Positions 46,788 to 55,346 of a stretch of 64,000 bases of DNA are shown piece by piece. The stretch is from assembly GCA_028293545.1 (NCBI GenBank), contig JAQGOP010000052.1, positions 124,001 through 188,000 of the forward strand, in the 5' to 3' direction. A program made the position numbers and the translations under genes. The notes under the pieces are model-generated. The model ran no database searches and was not told the DNA's origin. It saw only the letters and a list, made by a program, of their open reading frames with translations. How positions within the stretch are numbered: position 1 is the stretch's first letter; every line of letters begins with the position of its first letter. Source of the stretch: Verrucomicrobiota bacterium (lineage in GTDB: Bacteria > Verrucomicrobiota > Verrucomicrobiia > Opitutales > Opitutaceae).

Positions 46788-47915
46788 TCAGCCCACCGCC
46801 ACGAACGGCTCGATCGCGCGAAATTTCGGGAGCAGGCACGCCGCATCCCGCTGCGCGCGGTCGCCGAAAAGATAAACCGCGTAGCCGCCAAAACCGCCGC
46901 CACAGTATTTCCAGGCGAGGGGTCGCAGGTTGTCCGGAAGTGCGGCCCTGGCGTCGCCACTCGCGTCGGGATCCCCGGGCAGGGGCTCCATGCCTTCGGG
47001 ACGCTGGACGTGCTGGTACGACTCGCGCACCGCCTCCGCCAGCAACGCGAGGTCGCTTTTCCAAACCGCTTCGCAGGCAACGGCCCCGGCGCGAACAATC
47101 GCGTCGTAGTCCCGGGAGCGCTTCGCGACATCAGGCGTGTCGTGCGGCGTGCCCGTCCAATAAAGCGCCATGCGCCCGCGGAGGAAATCCCCGTTGTGCT
47201 TCAGCTCCAACCCGGGACGCCGGCCACTGCGCCACACGCAAAGCCCCGTTTCGGCGATGATCGCGGGATCCTGCCAGCCGACTCCCAAATCGAATTCCGC
47301 CAAGACGCCGTCGCGACCATTCAACAGCGCCCACGCGCCGCTGCCGCCGAGACCCGCATTGCGTTCATACGGCCAGTCGCGCAGCGAAACCATCGGCGAG
47401 ATCGCACAGTTGACCACATAGGCGCCCTCCCGCGCAAAACGCGGCACGTCGAGCCACCCTCCCGCGAAGTCCACGCGCAACGGCGCCTCCTCCGGCGCGC
47501 GAATCAGCCGGACAATCTGCGTGGTCGAAACCGGCGAAAATTGCGGCGGCGTTTTCGGGAGCACGACATAGCGCGCTCCCACCTGCGCACAGAGATCGCG
47601 CTTCAGCTGGCTGTACTTGTCGTCGTCCGTCACCGCGAGGATATCCGGGCGCAGCCGGAGAAAGTCCGCCTTGAAATCCAGGCCTTCATCCTGGCCGGTC
47701 CCGACCACGACTTCGTCCACCATGTTGAACGCGGCCAGCAGCGCCCGCTTATGATCGTCAGGCAGCGAACTCCGCCGGTGCTTGTGCAGCCAGAGCACTT
47801 CCGCCGACGCGAACGAAACGGTCAGATGCGCTCCCAGCGCGCGCGCCTCCCGGAAAAACTGGATGTGGCCGGCGTGGACAATGTCGTAACAACCCGAAAC
47901 GAAGACTCTGATCAT
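46788..47915 (-). CDS. fusion of HxGH nucleotidyltransferase and GHMP-kinase-like domain
   Basis: The ATG at 47915 (MIRVFVSGCYDIVHAGHIQF) gives 375 aa. Residues 1-140 are a cytidylyl/adenylyltransferase with the HxGH motif HAGH, as in RfaE C-terminal, TagD and related enzymes. The remaining 230 residues carry GHMP-kinase-like signatures: LRVDFAGGWLDVP, the nucleotide loop AGLGGSGAWALL (usually GLGSSAA) and CGGGFGGYAVYLF near the end. The kinase part is shorter than usual. A bifunctional enzyme making an NDP-activated sugar from a free sugar is plausible, by analogy with RfaE, which uses a PfkB kinase. It is on the strand opposite to the efflux array. Confidence 0.75.
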   Translation of the reverse strand: MIRVFVSGCYDIVHAGHIQFFREARALGAHLTVSFASAEVLWLHKHRRSSLPDDHKRALLAAFNMVDEVVVGTGQDEGLDFKADFLRLRPDILAVTDDDKYSQLKRDLCAQVGARYVVLPKTPPQFSPVSTTQIVRLIRAPEEAPLRVDFAGGWLDVPRFAREGAYVVNCAISPMVSLRDWPYERNAGLGGSGAWALLNGRDGVLAEFDLGVGWQDPAIIAETGLCVWRSGRRPGLELKHNGDFLRGRMALYWTGTPHDTPDVAKRSRDYDAIVRAGAVACEAVWKSDLALLAEAVRESYQHVQRPEGMEPLPGDPDASGDARAALPDNLRPLAWKYCGGGFGGYAVYLFGDRAQRDAACLLPKFRAIEPFVAVG

Positions 47916-48115
47916 GAGGGAAGCACCCAGCGTTTTGGTCCACGGGATGAACCGCGAATCAAAACGAACAGCCTCGCGCTGAATCCTTCCCCGCACCTCG
48001 CTCCCCAGCCAGATCACACGGCGCCGGACCCGATGGCCTCGTCCCACTTTCGGGAAGGCAAGGTTCCACAACCGGACAATTTCCGCATGCCGCGTACATT
48101 CGCGTTATTTCTTCC

Positions 48116-48127
48116 TGTTGCTCAACA
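48116..48127. promoter_or_regulatory. small palindrome upstream of sigma-54 promoter 3
   Basis: TGTTGCTCAACA is symmetric at five of six positions per half and lies about 25 bp upstream of the -24 element. Its TGTT core is shared with the palindrome at 21996. Confidence 0.3.
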
Positions 48128-48151
48128 ATAACTTAAATACAGTGCAAGGCG

Positions 48152-48169
48152 CTGGCACGCGCGGTGCTA
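48152..48169 (+). promoter_or_regulatory. sigma-54 promoter of the ATPase/TolC unit
   Basis: CTGGCACGCGCGGTGCTA has GG (48154-48155) and GC (48166-48167) separated by 10 bp. The 30 bases up to TGGCACG align without gaps with the adaptor promoter (ACTTAAAYAC, then GGCGCTGGCACG). The implied leader before the 88-aa gene is about 60 nt. Confidence 0.8.
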
Positions 48170-48236
48170 ACGCCGGTACGACATTGGCCGCCAAAGATTC
48201 ATTGCCTCTCAAAACTCCGTCTCGGACACCCCCACC

Positions 48237-48503
48237 ATGAAACCCTATCTCCTCGTGCTGCTGATGGCCATCCCCTCGGTGATTGCGAACATCCTGTCCG
48301 CAGAAAACCAGTCGTCCTCCGAAACCTCGACGCTCGCCTGCGAATCCGCCGATCTCACCGCCCCGAAGTCCGCTCCCGCCACGACCCCGTGCGATGGGAC
48401 TCCCGCCGCCGCGCCAGCTCCCGTCCCCGCGCCCGCGAGCCACGCGAAACCTGCTCCCTCCGGCGCCGGCCCTTCGCGACCGATCAAGCCGTGGTTCATG
48501 TAA
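48237..48503 (+). CDS. small exported Pro/Ala-rich protein (88 aa)
   Basis: It begins with a signal peptide (MKPYLLVLLMAIPSVIANIL, cleavage near LSA-ENQ). The mature part is rich in Ser, Thr, Pro and Ala, with two Cys (LACESAD, TTPCDG) that could form a disulphide, and ends SRPIKPWFM. No family is recognised. It is the first gene behind the third sigma-54 promoter and precedes the second ATPase by 88 bp. It has the same length as the 22062 protein but no clear sequence similarity. Confidence 0.6.
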   Translation: MKPYLLVLLMAIPSVIANILSAENQSSSETSTLACESADLTAPKSAPATTPCDGTPAAAPAPVPAPASHAKPAPSGAGPSRPIKPWFM

Positions 48504-48591
48504 CGCTCAAATTGCGCCGCAAAAAAATCCCCGCCTTTTCCCCCCAACTTTTCGCCCGCCTGGAAATCCCCCGCTGGAAATTTAACCCCCG

Positions 48592-49257
<666 letters not shown>

Positions 49258-49271
49258 TTTTTTCCCCACCC

Positions 49272-50738
49272 GTGCCCCTACGTCCCTTCCGTTTTTTTGC
49301 GCTTCTCACCGCAGTGCTTCTTCCGCTCGTCGCGCCCGCCCAAAATGTCCTGACGCTGGACGAAGCCATCCGCCTCGCGCTCCTGCACAACCAGCAGGTC
49401 AAGGTGAGTGCCTACGGCCCGAAGATCGAGCGCGCCAATGTCCTCGCCGAATACGGGCGCTTCGATCCGTCGCTCAACTTCAGCCGTTCCTACGCCGAGA
49501 ACGAGGCGCCCGGCGCCATCGTGCCGCCCGCTTCGCGCGCGCTGATCCAGACCGATGACTACGGGGTTTCCGTCGACGGGCTTTCCCCGTGGGGCTTGAA
49601 CTACAGCATCGGCGCGACCGCGGAAAATTACCGCGGCACGTTTAACGGGTTCGGGGACAGCTACGCGACGTTTGCCGGGGTCAGCGTCACCCAGCCTCTC
49701 CTCCGCGGTTTCGGCTTTGGCGCCAATCTCGCCAGCCTCCGCATCGCGAAGGCCAACCGCGGGATTTCCGACTGGCAGCACAAGCAGACCGTCATCGACA
49801 CCGTCACCCGCGTCATTTTCGGCTACAACAATCTCCAGCAGGCCCGGGCCAACCTCCGGATCGCCACGCTGTCCCGCGACCTGGCGGCCCAGCTGCTGGA
49901 CGAAAATGAAAAACGCCATCGCGTGGGGTCGATGTCCGAATCCGACGTCACGACCGCTCGCTCGCGCGTCGCGGACCGCGAGGAATCGATCCTCATCGCC
50001 GATCGGAATTTCCACGACATCGAGAACCAGCTTCGCCTGCTCATCGGCCAAAATGTTTTCGCCGTGAACGGCCCTGAGCTTGTCACCGAGGAGCTGGCGC
50101 CAGCGCCGGACATGATCGTCGATCCCGCTGCCGACCTCAAAATCGCCTACGACATCCGTCCCGACTACCAGGCCCAGCGCCTCGGCGTGACGATCAACCG
50201 CGCCTCCCTAGCCGCGGCGAAGAACCAGCTCCTGCCCCGGGTCGATGTCGTCGGCAGTTACGGCTACGGCGGGCTCGACCCGACATTTCGCACCGCGCGG
50301 CAGCAGCTGCGCGACGAGGATGCGCGCAATTATTCCATCGGGGTGGTGGTACGCGTGCCGCTCACGTTTTCCGAAGGCCGCGGCCGGGCCCGTTCCGCGC
50401 AGCTGACGGTGCGCCAGTCCGAGGCCGACTTGGTGCGCAAGGAACTCGATATCGCGCTGAGCGTGACTGCGGCTGCCGGGCAGATTGAAACCACCAAGCT
50501 GCGCGTGGTGGCCACGCGCCGCGCGCTCGACATGCAGCAGCAGGCGCTGAACGACGAGCAGAAGAAATTGAAGGCCGGCACGAGCAACACGTTTTTCGTT
50601 TCGCAGGAGCAGGGCTTGCTCGCCGCGGCGCAGAACAATTATGCCCGCGCCCTCGCCGACCAGCGCCGCGCGCAGGCCAACTACGACGCCGAAATCGGCC
50701 GGACGCTCGAGCGCAACAATCTCACGGTCGCGAAATAG
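49272..50738 (+). CDS. TolC-like outer-membrane efflux protein
   Basis: The ORF track begins inside the ATPase gene; the GTG at 49272 (PLRPFRFFALLTAVLLPLVA) gives a signal peptide and 488 aa, and an alternative GTG lies at 49254. Two outer-membrane-efflux repeats follow: LTLDEAIRLALLHNQQVKVS begins the first, and DIRPDYQAQRLGVTINRASL begins the second. The second ends in a long helix (LKAGTSNTFFVSQEQGLLAA). It should form the trimeric exit duct joined by the adaptor at 26394. No N-terminal lipobox is seen. Confidence 0.9.
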   Translation: MPLRPFRFFALLTAVLLPLVAPAQNVLTLDEAIRLALLHNQQVKVSAYGPKIERANVLAEYGRFDPSLNFSRSYAENEAPGAIVPPASRALIQTDDYGVSVDGLSPWGLNYSIGATAENYRGTFNGFGDSYATFAGVSVTQPLLRGFGFGANLASLRIAKANRGISDWQHKQTVIDTVTRVIFGYNNLQQARANLRIATLSRDLAAQLLDENEKRHRVGSMSESDVTTARSRVADREESILIADRNFHDIENQLRLLIGQNVFAVNGPELVTEELAPAPDMIVDPAADLKIAYDIRPDYQAQRLGVTINRASLAAAKNQLLPRVDVVGSYGYGGLDPTFRTARQQLRDEDARNYSIGVVVRVPLTFSEGRGRARSAQLTVRQSEADLVRKELDIALSVTAAAGQIETTKLRVVATRRALDMQQQALNDEQKKLKAGTSNTFFVSQEQGLLAAAQNNYARALADQRRAQANYDAEIGRTLERNNLTVAK

Positions 50739-50748
50739 TTCGTCACGA

Positions 50749-50844
50749 GGTGGAGCGACTTCTCCGCAAGGCGCTGTTGGGCTCCGTTCACGTTTAAATG
50801 CGGACGGAGCCGCTCAACGCGTTGGGGACAACGCGCTCCACCTT
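50749..50844 (+). repeat. 96-bp repeat, copy 1
   Basis: It begins GGTGGAGCGACTTCTCCGCA and ends in ACGCGCTCCACC, so its ends are mutually complementary. Inside, GCTCCGT and ACGGAGC form another pairing. Copy 2 begins 130 bp further on. Confidence 0.75.
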
Positions 50845-50878
50845 CCGGAATGAGCGACACGTTCCGTCTCGGCGCAGC

Positions 50879-50974
50879 GGTGGAGCGACTTCTCCGCAAG
50901 GCGCTGTTTAGCTCCGTCCACGTATAAATGCAGACGCAGCCGCTCAGCGCGTTGGGGACAACGCGCTCCACCTT
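50879..50974 (+). repeat. 96-bp repeat, copy 2
   Basis: It is nearly identical to copy 1 with a handful of substitutions clustered around the central loop (CACGTATAAATGCAGACGCA). Both ends keep the complementary GGTGGAGCG/CGCTCCACC. Confidence 0.75.
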
Positions 50975-51104
50975 CGAATTTTCATGGCCGCCAATTGGGT
51001 TTCCGCGCGGGGCGAAAACCTTCTGCTTGCACTCGGCGCGGCGCGCACCTGATAACTTTGCGTGATGGGGCTGCGCGGCGCACCCCGCGCCCTACCCCTC
51101 CTGC

Positions 51105-52052
51105 ATGGCTGCCACGCTTTCCCGGCAAAAACTTCTGCGCGAATGGAAACTCTATTTCTTCGTGCTGCCATCGCTCGTGATGGTCCTGGTCTTTTCCTAC
51201 TTCCCGGCGAGCAGCGCAGTCTACCACAGTTTTTTTGAATGGGCCGGCGGGGACACGAAGCAGCTGATCGGCTTGGATAATTTCCGCCGCGCCTTCCACG
51301 ACCAGGTCCTGCTGGATTCGTTTCTCACGGTCAGCGTCCTGATCATCTTCAACCTCATCCAGATGATCCCCTCGATCCTGCTGGCGGTGCTGATCCACCG
51401 CCTGCGGAGCGACCGGTGGCAGTACATTTATCGTGTGCTGGTGGTCGTGCCGATGATCGTCCCCGGCCTCGTGCGGCTTTTCATCTGGAAGTTTTTCTTC
51501 GACCCCAACCTCGGCGCACTGAATGGGGTGCTGAACTTCACCGGCCTCAAGAATGTGCTCGTGTGGCTCGACCATGTTTTCGGGTGGAACGTATTTTTTG
51601 CCAACGTCCCGATCGGCTGGCTCTCGCAACCCGAGCTGATCCTGCCCTCGTTGTTCCTGTGGGGTTTCCCGTGGATCGGCGCCGTGGGCGTGCTCATCTT
51701 CCTCGCGGGCCTGCAGTCCATCGGGCAGGAAGTCTATGAAGCCGCGGAAATCGACGGCGTCGGCCCGCTCGGGAAGTTCATTTATATCGAGCTGCCGTTG
51801 ATCCTCACGCAGGTCCGCCTGAGCCTGGTGCTGCTGATCGTGGCGACGCTCGGCGGCTATGGCCTCCAGCTCCAGTTGCTCAACGAATACGGCGGACCCG
51901 GCGGACGCGGCATGGTGCCGGGCCTCTGGATGTACAACCGGGCGTTCTATGCCGGCGAATTTGGCTACGCCTGCGCGATCGGCATGATCCTGTTCGCGTT
52001 CATCCTCCTCCTCACGTTCATCAACAACCGCTACGTGCGGATCGACAAATGA
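51105..52052 (+). CDS. sugar ABC transporter permease, MalF/UgpA type
   Basis: This 315-aa inner-membrane protein has six expected helices, starting at LYFFVLPSLVMVLVFSYFPA. The EAA loop that binds the ATPase reads YEAAEIDGVGPLGKFIYIEL. It overlaps the next permease by 4 bp (ATGA), so the two form the usual MalF/MalG pair. No substrate-binding protein or ATPase gene is present on either side. It must rely on subunits encoded elsewhere. Confidence 0.9.
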   Translation: MAATLSRQKLLREWKLYFFVLPSLVMVLVFSYFPASSAVYHSFFEWAGGDTKQLIGLDNFRRAFHDQVLLDSFLTVSVLIIFNLIQMIPSILLAVLIHRLRSDRWQYIYRVLVVVPMIVPGLVRLFIWKFFFDPNLGALNGVLNFTGLKNVLVWLDHVFGWNVFFANVPIGWLSQPELILPSLFLWGFPWIGAVGVLIFLAGLQSIGQEVYEAAEIDGVGPLGKFIYIELPLILTQVRLSLVLLIVATLGGYGLQLQLLNEYGGPGGRGMVPGLWMYNRAFYAGEFGYACAIGMILFAFILLLTFINNRYVRIDK

Positions 52053-52897
52053 GCGCCGTCGCCCCCGCTGTCCGCTCCGACTTCCGCCGCGACTGGTCGA
52101 AGCACATTTTCATCCTGTTCTTCATCCTGATTGAGCTGTTCCCGCTCTACATGATGTTCCAGGTCTCGTTTAAGGATAACTCGACCTTCATCCGCCAGCC
52201 TTGGCTGCCGTCGAGCCCGATTTCGTGGCACTGGGAAAACTGGGCCTTCGCGTTCAAGCTCGTCCTCCCGTACATCGCCAACACCGTCTTCGTCGCCGTG
52301 ACCGGCACGGTGGCCTCGCTCTTCCTCGCGATCCTCGGCGCTTATTTTTTCGCGCGCCACAAGCTGCCGTGCAGCGGCCTCCTCTGGGCCGCGTTCCTCG
52401 CGCTCATGCTCATGCCGGGCGTCGTCAATATCACGCCGCTCTTCATGCTGCTGAAGTCCCTGAAGCTGCTGAACACGCTGTGGGCGCTGGTGCTCGTCGG
52501 GATCGCGGGTGGCCAGGTCTTCAATATTTTTGTGCTGCGCAATTTCATCGAGGACCTGCCGCGGGACCTGTTCGAAGCCGCGGAAGTCGACGGCGCGTCC
52601 CATCTCCAGCAGGTGGTCAACATCGTGATCCCGATGTCGGGCCCGATCATTGGCACGCTCGCGATCCTTTCTTTCCTCGCGATGTGGAATGACTTCCTGC
52701 TCCCGCTGATCGTGCTGCGCGACCAGGATCTCTTCACGCTCGGCGTGGGCTTGATTTACCTCGATGGGGAATACGTGAAGCAGTGGGGCCAGATCATGGC
52801 CGCCTATTTCGTGGCCTCGATCCCGCTGATCGTGGTCTTCCTCTTCACGATGCGCCTCTTCGTGCGCGGCCTGTCCGCCGGCGCGATCAAGGGTTGA
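52049..52897 (+). CDS. sugar ABC transporter permease, MalG/UgpE type
   Basis: This 282-aa second permease of the pair begins with a cytoplasmic tail and FILFFILIELFPLYMMFQVS. The EAA loop is FEAAEVDGASHLQQVVNIVI. The usual MalG C-terminus (FVRGLSAGAIKG) is present, so the gene is complete. It is followed by a GC-rich palindrome and a terminator that serves the opposite strand. The likely cargo is a carbohydrate, but the missing binding protein prevents a better call. Confidence 0.9.
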   Translation: MSAVAPAVRSDFRRDWSKHIFILFFILIELFPLYMMFQVSFKDNSTFIRQPWLPSSPISWHWENWAFAFKLVLPYIANTVFVAVTGTVASLFLAILGAYFFARHKLPCSGLLWAAFLALMLMPGVVNITPLFMLLKSLKLLNTLWALVLVGIAGGQVFNIFVLRNFIEDLPRDLFEAAEVDGASHLQQVVNIVIPMSGPIIGTLAILSFLAMWNDFLLPLIVLRDQDLFTLGVGLIYLDGEYVKQWGQIMAAYFVASIPLIVVFLFTMRLFVRGLSAGAIKG

Positions 52898-52917
52898 GGG
52901 CGGCCCGCCTGCTCCGG
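52898..52917 (+). repeat. GC-rich palindromic repeat, short copy
   Basis: GGGCGGCCCGCCTGCTCCGG is the 3' part of the unit seen at 8489 and begins just after the MalG-type stop codon. Confidence 0.45.
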
Positions 52918-52932
52918 CGCCGGGCATGAAAA

Positions 52933-52958
52933 AGCCGCGCCGTTGGGACGGCGCGGCT
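52933..52958 (-). terminator. rho-independent terminator of the ECF sigma gene
   Basis: A perfect 11-bp stem AGCCGCGCCGT/ACGGCGCGGCT encloses a 4-base loop. On the minus strand it is followed by TTTTTC, so it terminates the sigma gene, whose stop is 24 bp upstream. On the plus strand it may also stop the permease transcript. Confidence 0.85.
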
Positions 52959-52981
52959 CGGAATGATTTCTATCTTCAGCC

Positions 52982-53746
52982 TTAAGCGGTCGCGATGGAC
53001 GGACGGCCGTAGCTCGAGCGGGTCGGGATGAACCAATCGGACGGGGCGGACTCCGGCGCGAATTCCGGGCAGGCCTGGGCGAGCAGCGCGCGGAGGTTTT
53101 CGCGGGCGCGGGCGATGCGGCTCTTGACCGTGCCCACGTTGATGCCGAGCGCCGTGGCGATTTCCTCGTATGAGCGATTCAGGATGTTGCGCAGCGTGAG
53201 AATCTCACGGTGGCGGGCATCGAGCTGGCTCATGCAGGTGTTGATGAGGTTGGAGAACTCACCGGTCGCGGCTTCCTGGGCGGGATCCTGCCCGACGTCG
53301 GCGACGAGGTCGGAGAAGGTGCCGTCGTTTTCCTCACCGAGCGCGCAGTCAAGCGAGAGCGAATCCTGGCGACGGCGGCGGAAGAAGTACCAGTAACGGT
53401 TGCGCGCCAGGTTGACCGCGATGCGGTACAGCCAGGTGGCAAGCGAAGAGTCGCCGCGGAAACGGCCGAGGCCGCGGTGGGCGCGGATAAACGTGTCCTG
53501 GGTGATCTCTTCGGCATCGGCATGATTGCGGAGCAGGCCGAGCGTGACCGTGAAGATCTTGGCGCGATAGCGCTCCATGATCTCGACGAAGGCGGCATCG
53601 TCACCGTTGTTGAAGCGTTCGACGAGCCCCGCATCGATGACGGCTTCAGACGCCGAGTTCGACGGCACTTCGGCCGCCTTGGCGCTGGCCGAACGGCGCT
53701 GCTTGATCGTGTGGGGAGTCCCGAGTCCAGAGGAAGCTGAGTACAT
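52982..53746 (-). CDS. ECF RNA polymerase sigma factor (RpoE-like)
   Basis: This 254-aa protein has an unusual 50-residue N-terminal extension. Region 2 reads ADAEEITQDTFIRAHRGLGR and LATWLYRIAVNLARNRYWYF. Region 4 reads SYEEIATALGINVGTVKSRI. The spacer between the regions is long and acidic (ALGEENDGTFSDLVADVGQD). A short C-terminal tail follows (PSDWFIPTRSSYGRPS). No anti-sigma gene is adjacent, so it may be regulated by other means. A clear terminator follows it. Confidence 0.9.
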   Translation of the reverse strand: MYSASSGLGTPHTIKQRRSASAKAAEVPSNSASEAVIDAGLVERFNNGDDAAFVEIMERYRAKIFTVTLGLLRNHADAEEITQDTFIRAHRGLGRFRGDSSLATWLYRIAVNLARNRYWYFFRRRRQDSLSLDCALGEENDGTFSDLVADVGQDPAQEAATGEFSNLINTCMSQLDARHREILTLRNILNRSYEEIATALGINVGTVKSRIARARENLRALLAQACPEFAPESAPSDWFIPTRSSYGRPSIATA

Positions 53747-54071
53747 GAGAGGAAGAGGAGTTGAAGTTGCGGTTGGTATGGCTGGTTACGCCGAACCTAT
53801 TACCTTGATACGTGCCAACCTCCTTCCCCGATCTCGCAAGTAGCTGCACAAAAGCACTTAGAAAAATATCCAACGATTCTCGAACGCGAAATTTTCCTGG
53901 GATTTCGTGCAAAAAGAGCGACGAGTTTGGGCGTTCTTGCAAAGCGCAGGTGTGGGTCCGGACGTAAATTTTCAGTCGCGAACGGCCGTACGCGGGGAGG
54001 TCTCGATACGAAGCCCCCGAACCTTGCGCTTTTTTGCGGCCCACCTTCCGGGGTTGGCGATTTCGAGAGCC
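53747..54071. other. intergenic region, no gene seen
   Basis: This 325-bp gap should hold the sigma-gene promoter and the tail of the AlkX-like gene. Short ORFs in it have no recognisable features. A TTGGCACG at 53811-53818 on the minus strand lacks the -12 half of a sigma-54 site. Confidence 0.4.
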
Positions 54072-55196
54072 TTACCCTTTCAAGCTTAAGAACGCCGCGA
54101 GCGCTTTGATCGCCGGCGACGCACTGTTCCCGCGACGGACGCTGCGTCCCATGACGCGCAGCTTTTTCGCGACGCGATCCGCCTTCGGGTCCACGTGGCC
54201 GACCAAATCCAAGTCAGCCAGCATCGGCAACGCGTAGTAGCCGCGGGTGCGTTTGTGGGGCGGGGTATAAACCTCCCACGTGTAATCGAAGCCCCACAGC
54301 GCCGAGGTCACGCGGCGATCGTAGATCAACGGATCCAAGGGCGCGAGAAGCAGCGACGCCGCGGGACTCGCGTTTGCGCCGACAGCCGCGTCGAAGATCG
54401 GCACGTCCTCGCGCAAGCAGTACAACATCGGGCAACCCTCGATCTTGACCGGCTGCACCATGTCGTCGACCAGCGGAAGTTCATCCCGCTTCAGCATGAC
54501 CAGCCGCCGCTGGCGCAGCTTCAGGAGCGCCTCCCAGCGCGCCGTTTCCTTCTTCGTTGGCATCGATAATTTCAACACTCCCGCGGGCAGCACGCGCTCG
54601 GGTAAATCGTAATAGCGCCGATTCCCCTCGCCGCGCTGCGCGATCAAGAGGCGCCCGTGAAAAAAAAGTTTCTGCAGCGTGGCCTTCGCCAGCGTCGCCG
54701 AGCCCCACACTTTGCGCGCGGATCGCGGATCGTCGAATGCGTCGGAATTCAACGGTCCGCGCTCCGCGACCGCCGCGAGCAGCGATGGCGCCAGCTTTTG
54801 CTCGCGCGGGGTCAGGCGTCCCGACCAAGCGCCGGTCCGCCGCGTCCGCGCGAGGTTGGCCGCAATCAGGTGCGGCCAGGCGTCGAGGGGAAAAGCCACC
54901 AACGTGTGCGCGGTGGGCAGGTGATGCTCGAACGCCACGCGTGCGTGCGCCGGCAGAGGCTTGTCCGTCCCGTGCAAGTGGCGCATCAAATCGCCCTCGC
55001 GATAACCCGCGACGCGATTGCGCGCGATGAGGTCATGCATGCGCCCGCAGACATTGATCGGGTCGATCTGGATGTATCCGTGATGCGCGAGCGCAGTCGC
55101 CAGGTCCGGAGCCGGCGAATCCAGCAGCAGCGCACGGCGATGAAACCGCCGGGCAGCCGCAGGGGTGACAGGGAGCGGAGGAGGCAGCGTGGACAT
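54072..55196 (-). CDS. winged-helix protein, AlkX/YcaQ-like DNA glycosylase family
   Basis: This 374-aa protein of the HTH_42 family carries YIQIDPINVCGRMHDLIARN near residue 40. The Gln-x-Asp (QID) corresponds to the catalytic QxD of AlkX/YcaQ, a DNA glycosylase that unhooks interstrand cross-links in Escherichia coli. Other family features include HTLVAFPLDAWPHL, KATLQKLFFHGRLLIAQRGE and the C-terminal DPLIYDRRVTSALWGFDYTW with KRTRGYYALPML. A DNA-repair role is therefore likely, though it is from family knowledge. It is on the strand opposite to the membrane-protein gene that follows. Confidence 0.8.
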   Translation of the reverse strand: MSTLPPPLPVTPAAARRFHRRALLLDSPAPDLATALAHHGYIQIDPINVCGRMHDLIARNRVAGYREGDLMRHLHGTDKPLPAHARVAFEHHLPTAHTLVAFPLDAWPHLIAANLARTRRTGAWSGRLTPREQKLAPSLLAAVAERGPLNSDAFDDPRSARKVWGSATLAKATLQKLFFHGRLLIAQRGEGNRRYYDLPERVLPAGVLKLSMPTKKETARWEALLKLRQRRLVMLKRDELPLVDDMVQPVKIEGCPMLYCLREDVPIFDAAVGANASPAASLLLAPLDPLIYDRRVTSALWGFDYTWEVYTPPHKRTRGYYALPMLADLDLVGHVDPKADRVAKKLRVMGRSVRRGNSASPAIKALAAFLSLKG

Positions 55197-55346
55197 TTCG
55201 ACCAGCCGAACCTGCCATGGATTTCCGCGCTGTCCACTCGCACGGCGCCCCGAGGCAGGCCGAAGGGCGGTTAAATTCCGGGATCGGAACCTTTCGCGCT
55301 ACGGCGGGGAATTCCACCATTGGCAGCGTCGGCGTTCGGCGCTTGA

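Larger units (their letters stand above)
50739..51104. other. intergenic region holding two 96-bp direct repeats
   Basis: This 366-bp gap is mostly the two repeat copies listed separately. The remaining 130 bp before the sugar permease carry no recognised promoter or gene. Confidence 0.5.

Noticed and set aside
53811-53818. TTGGCACG on the minus strand upstream of the ECF sigma gene as a fourth sigma-54 promoter
   Set aside because: The base pair 12 positions downstream is GG, not GC, and no TGCA-like half follows.
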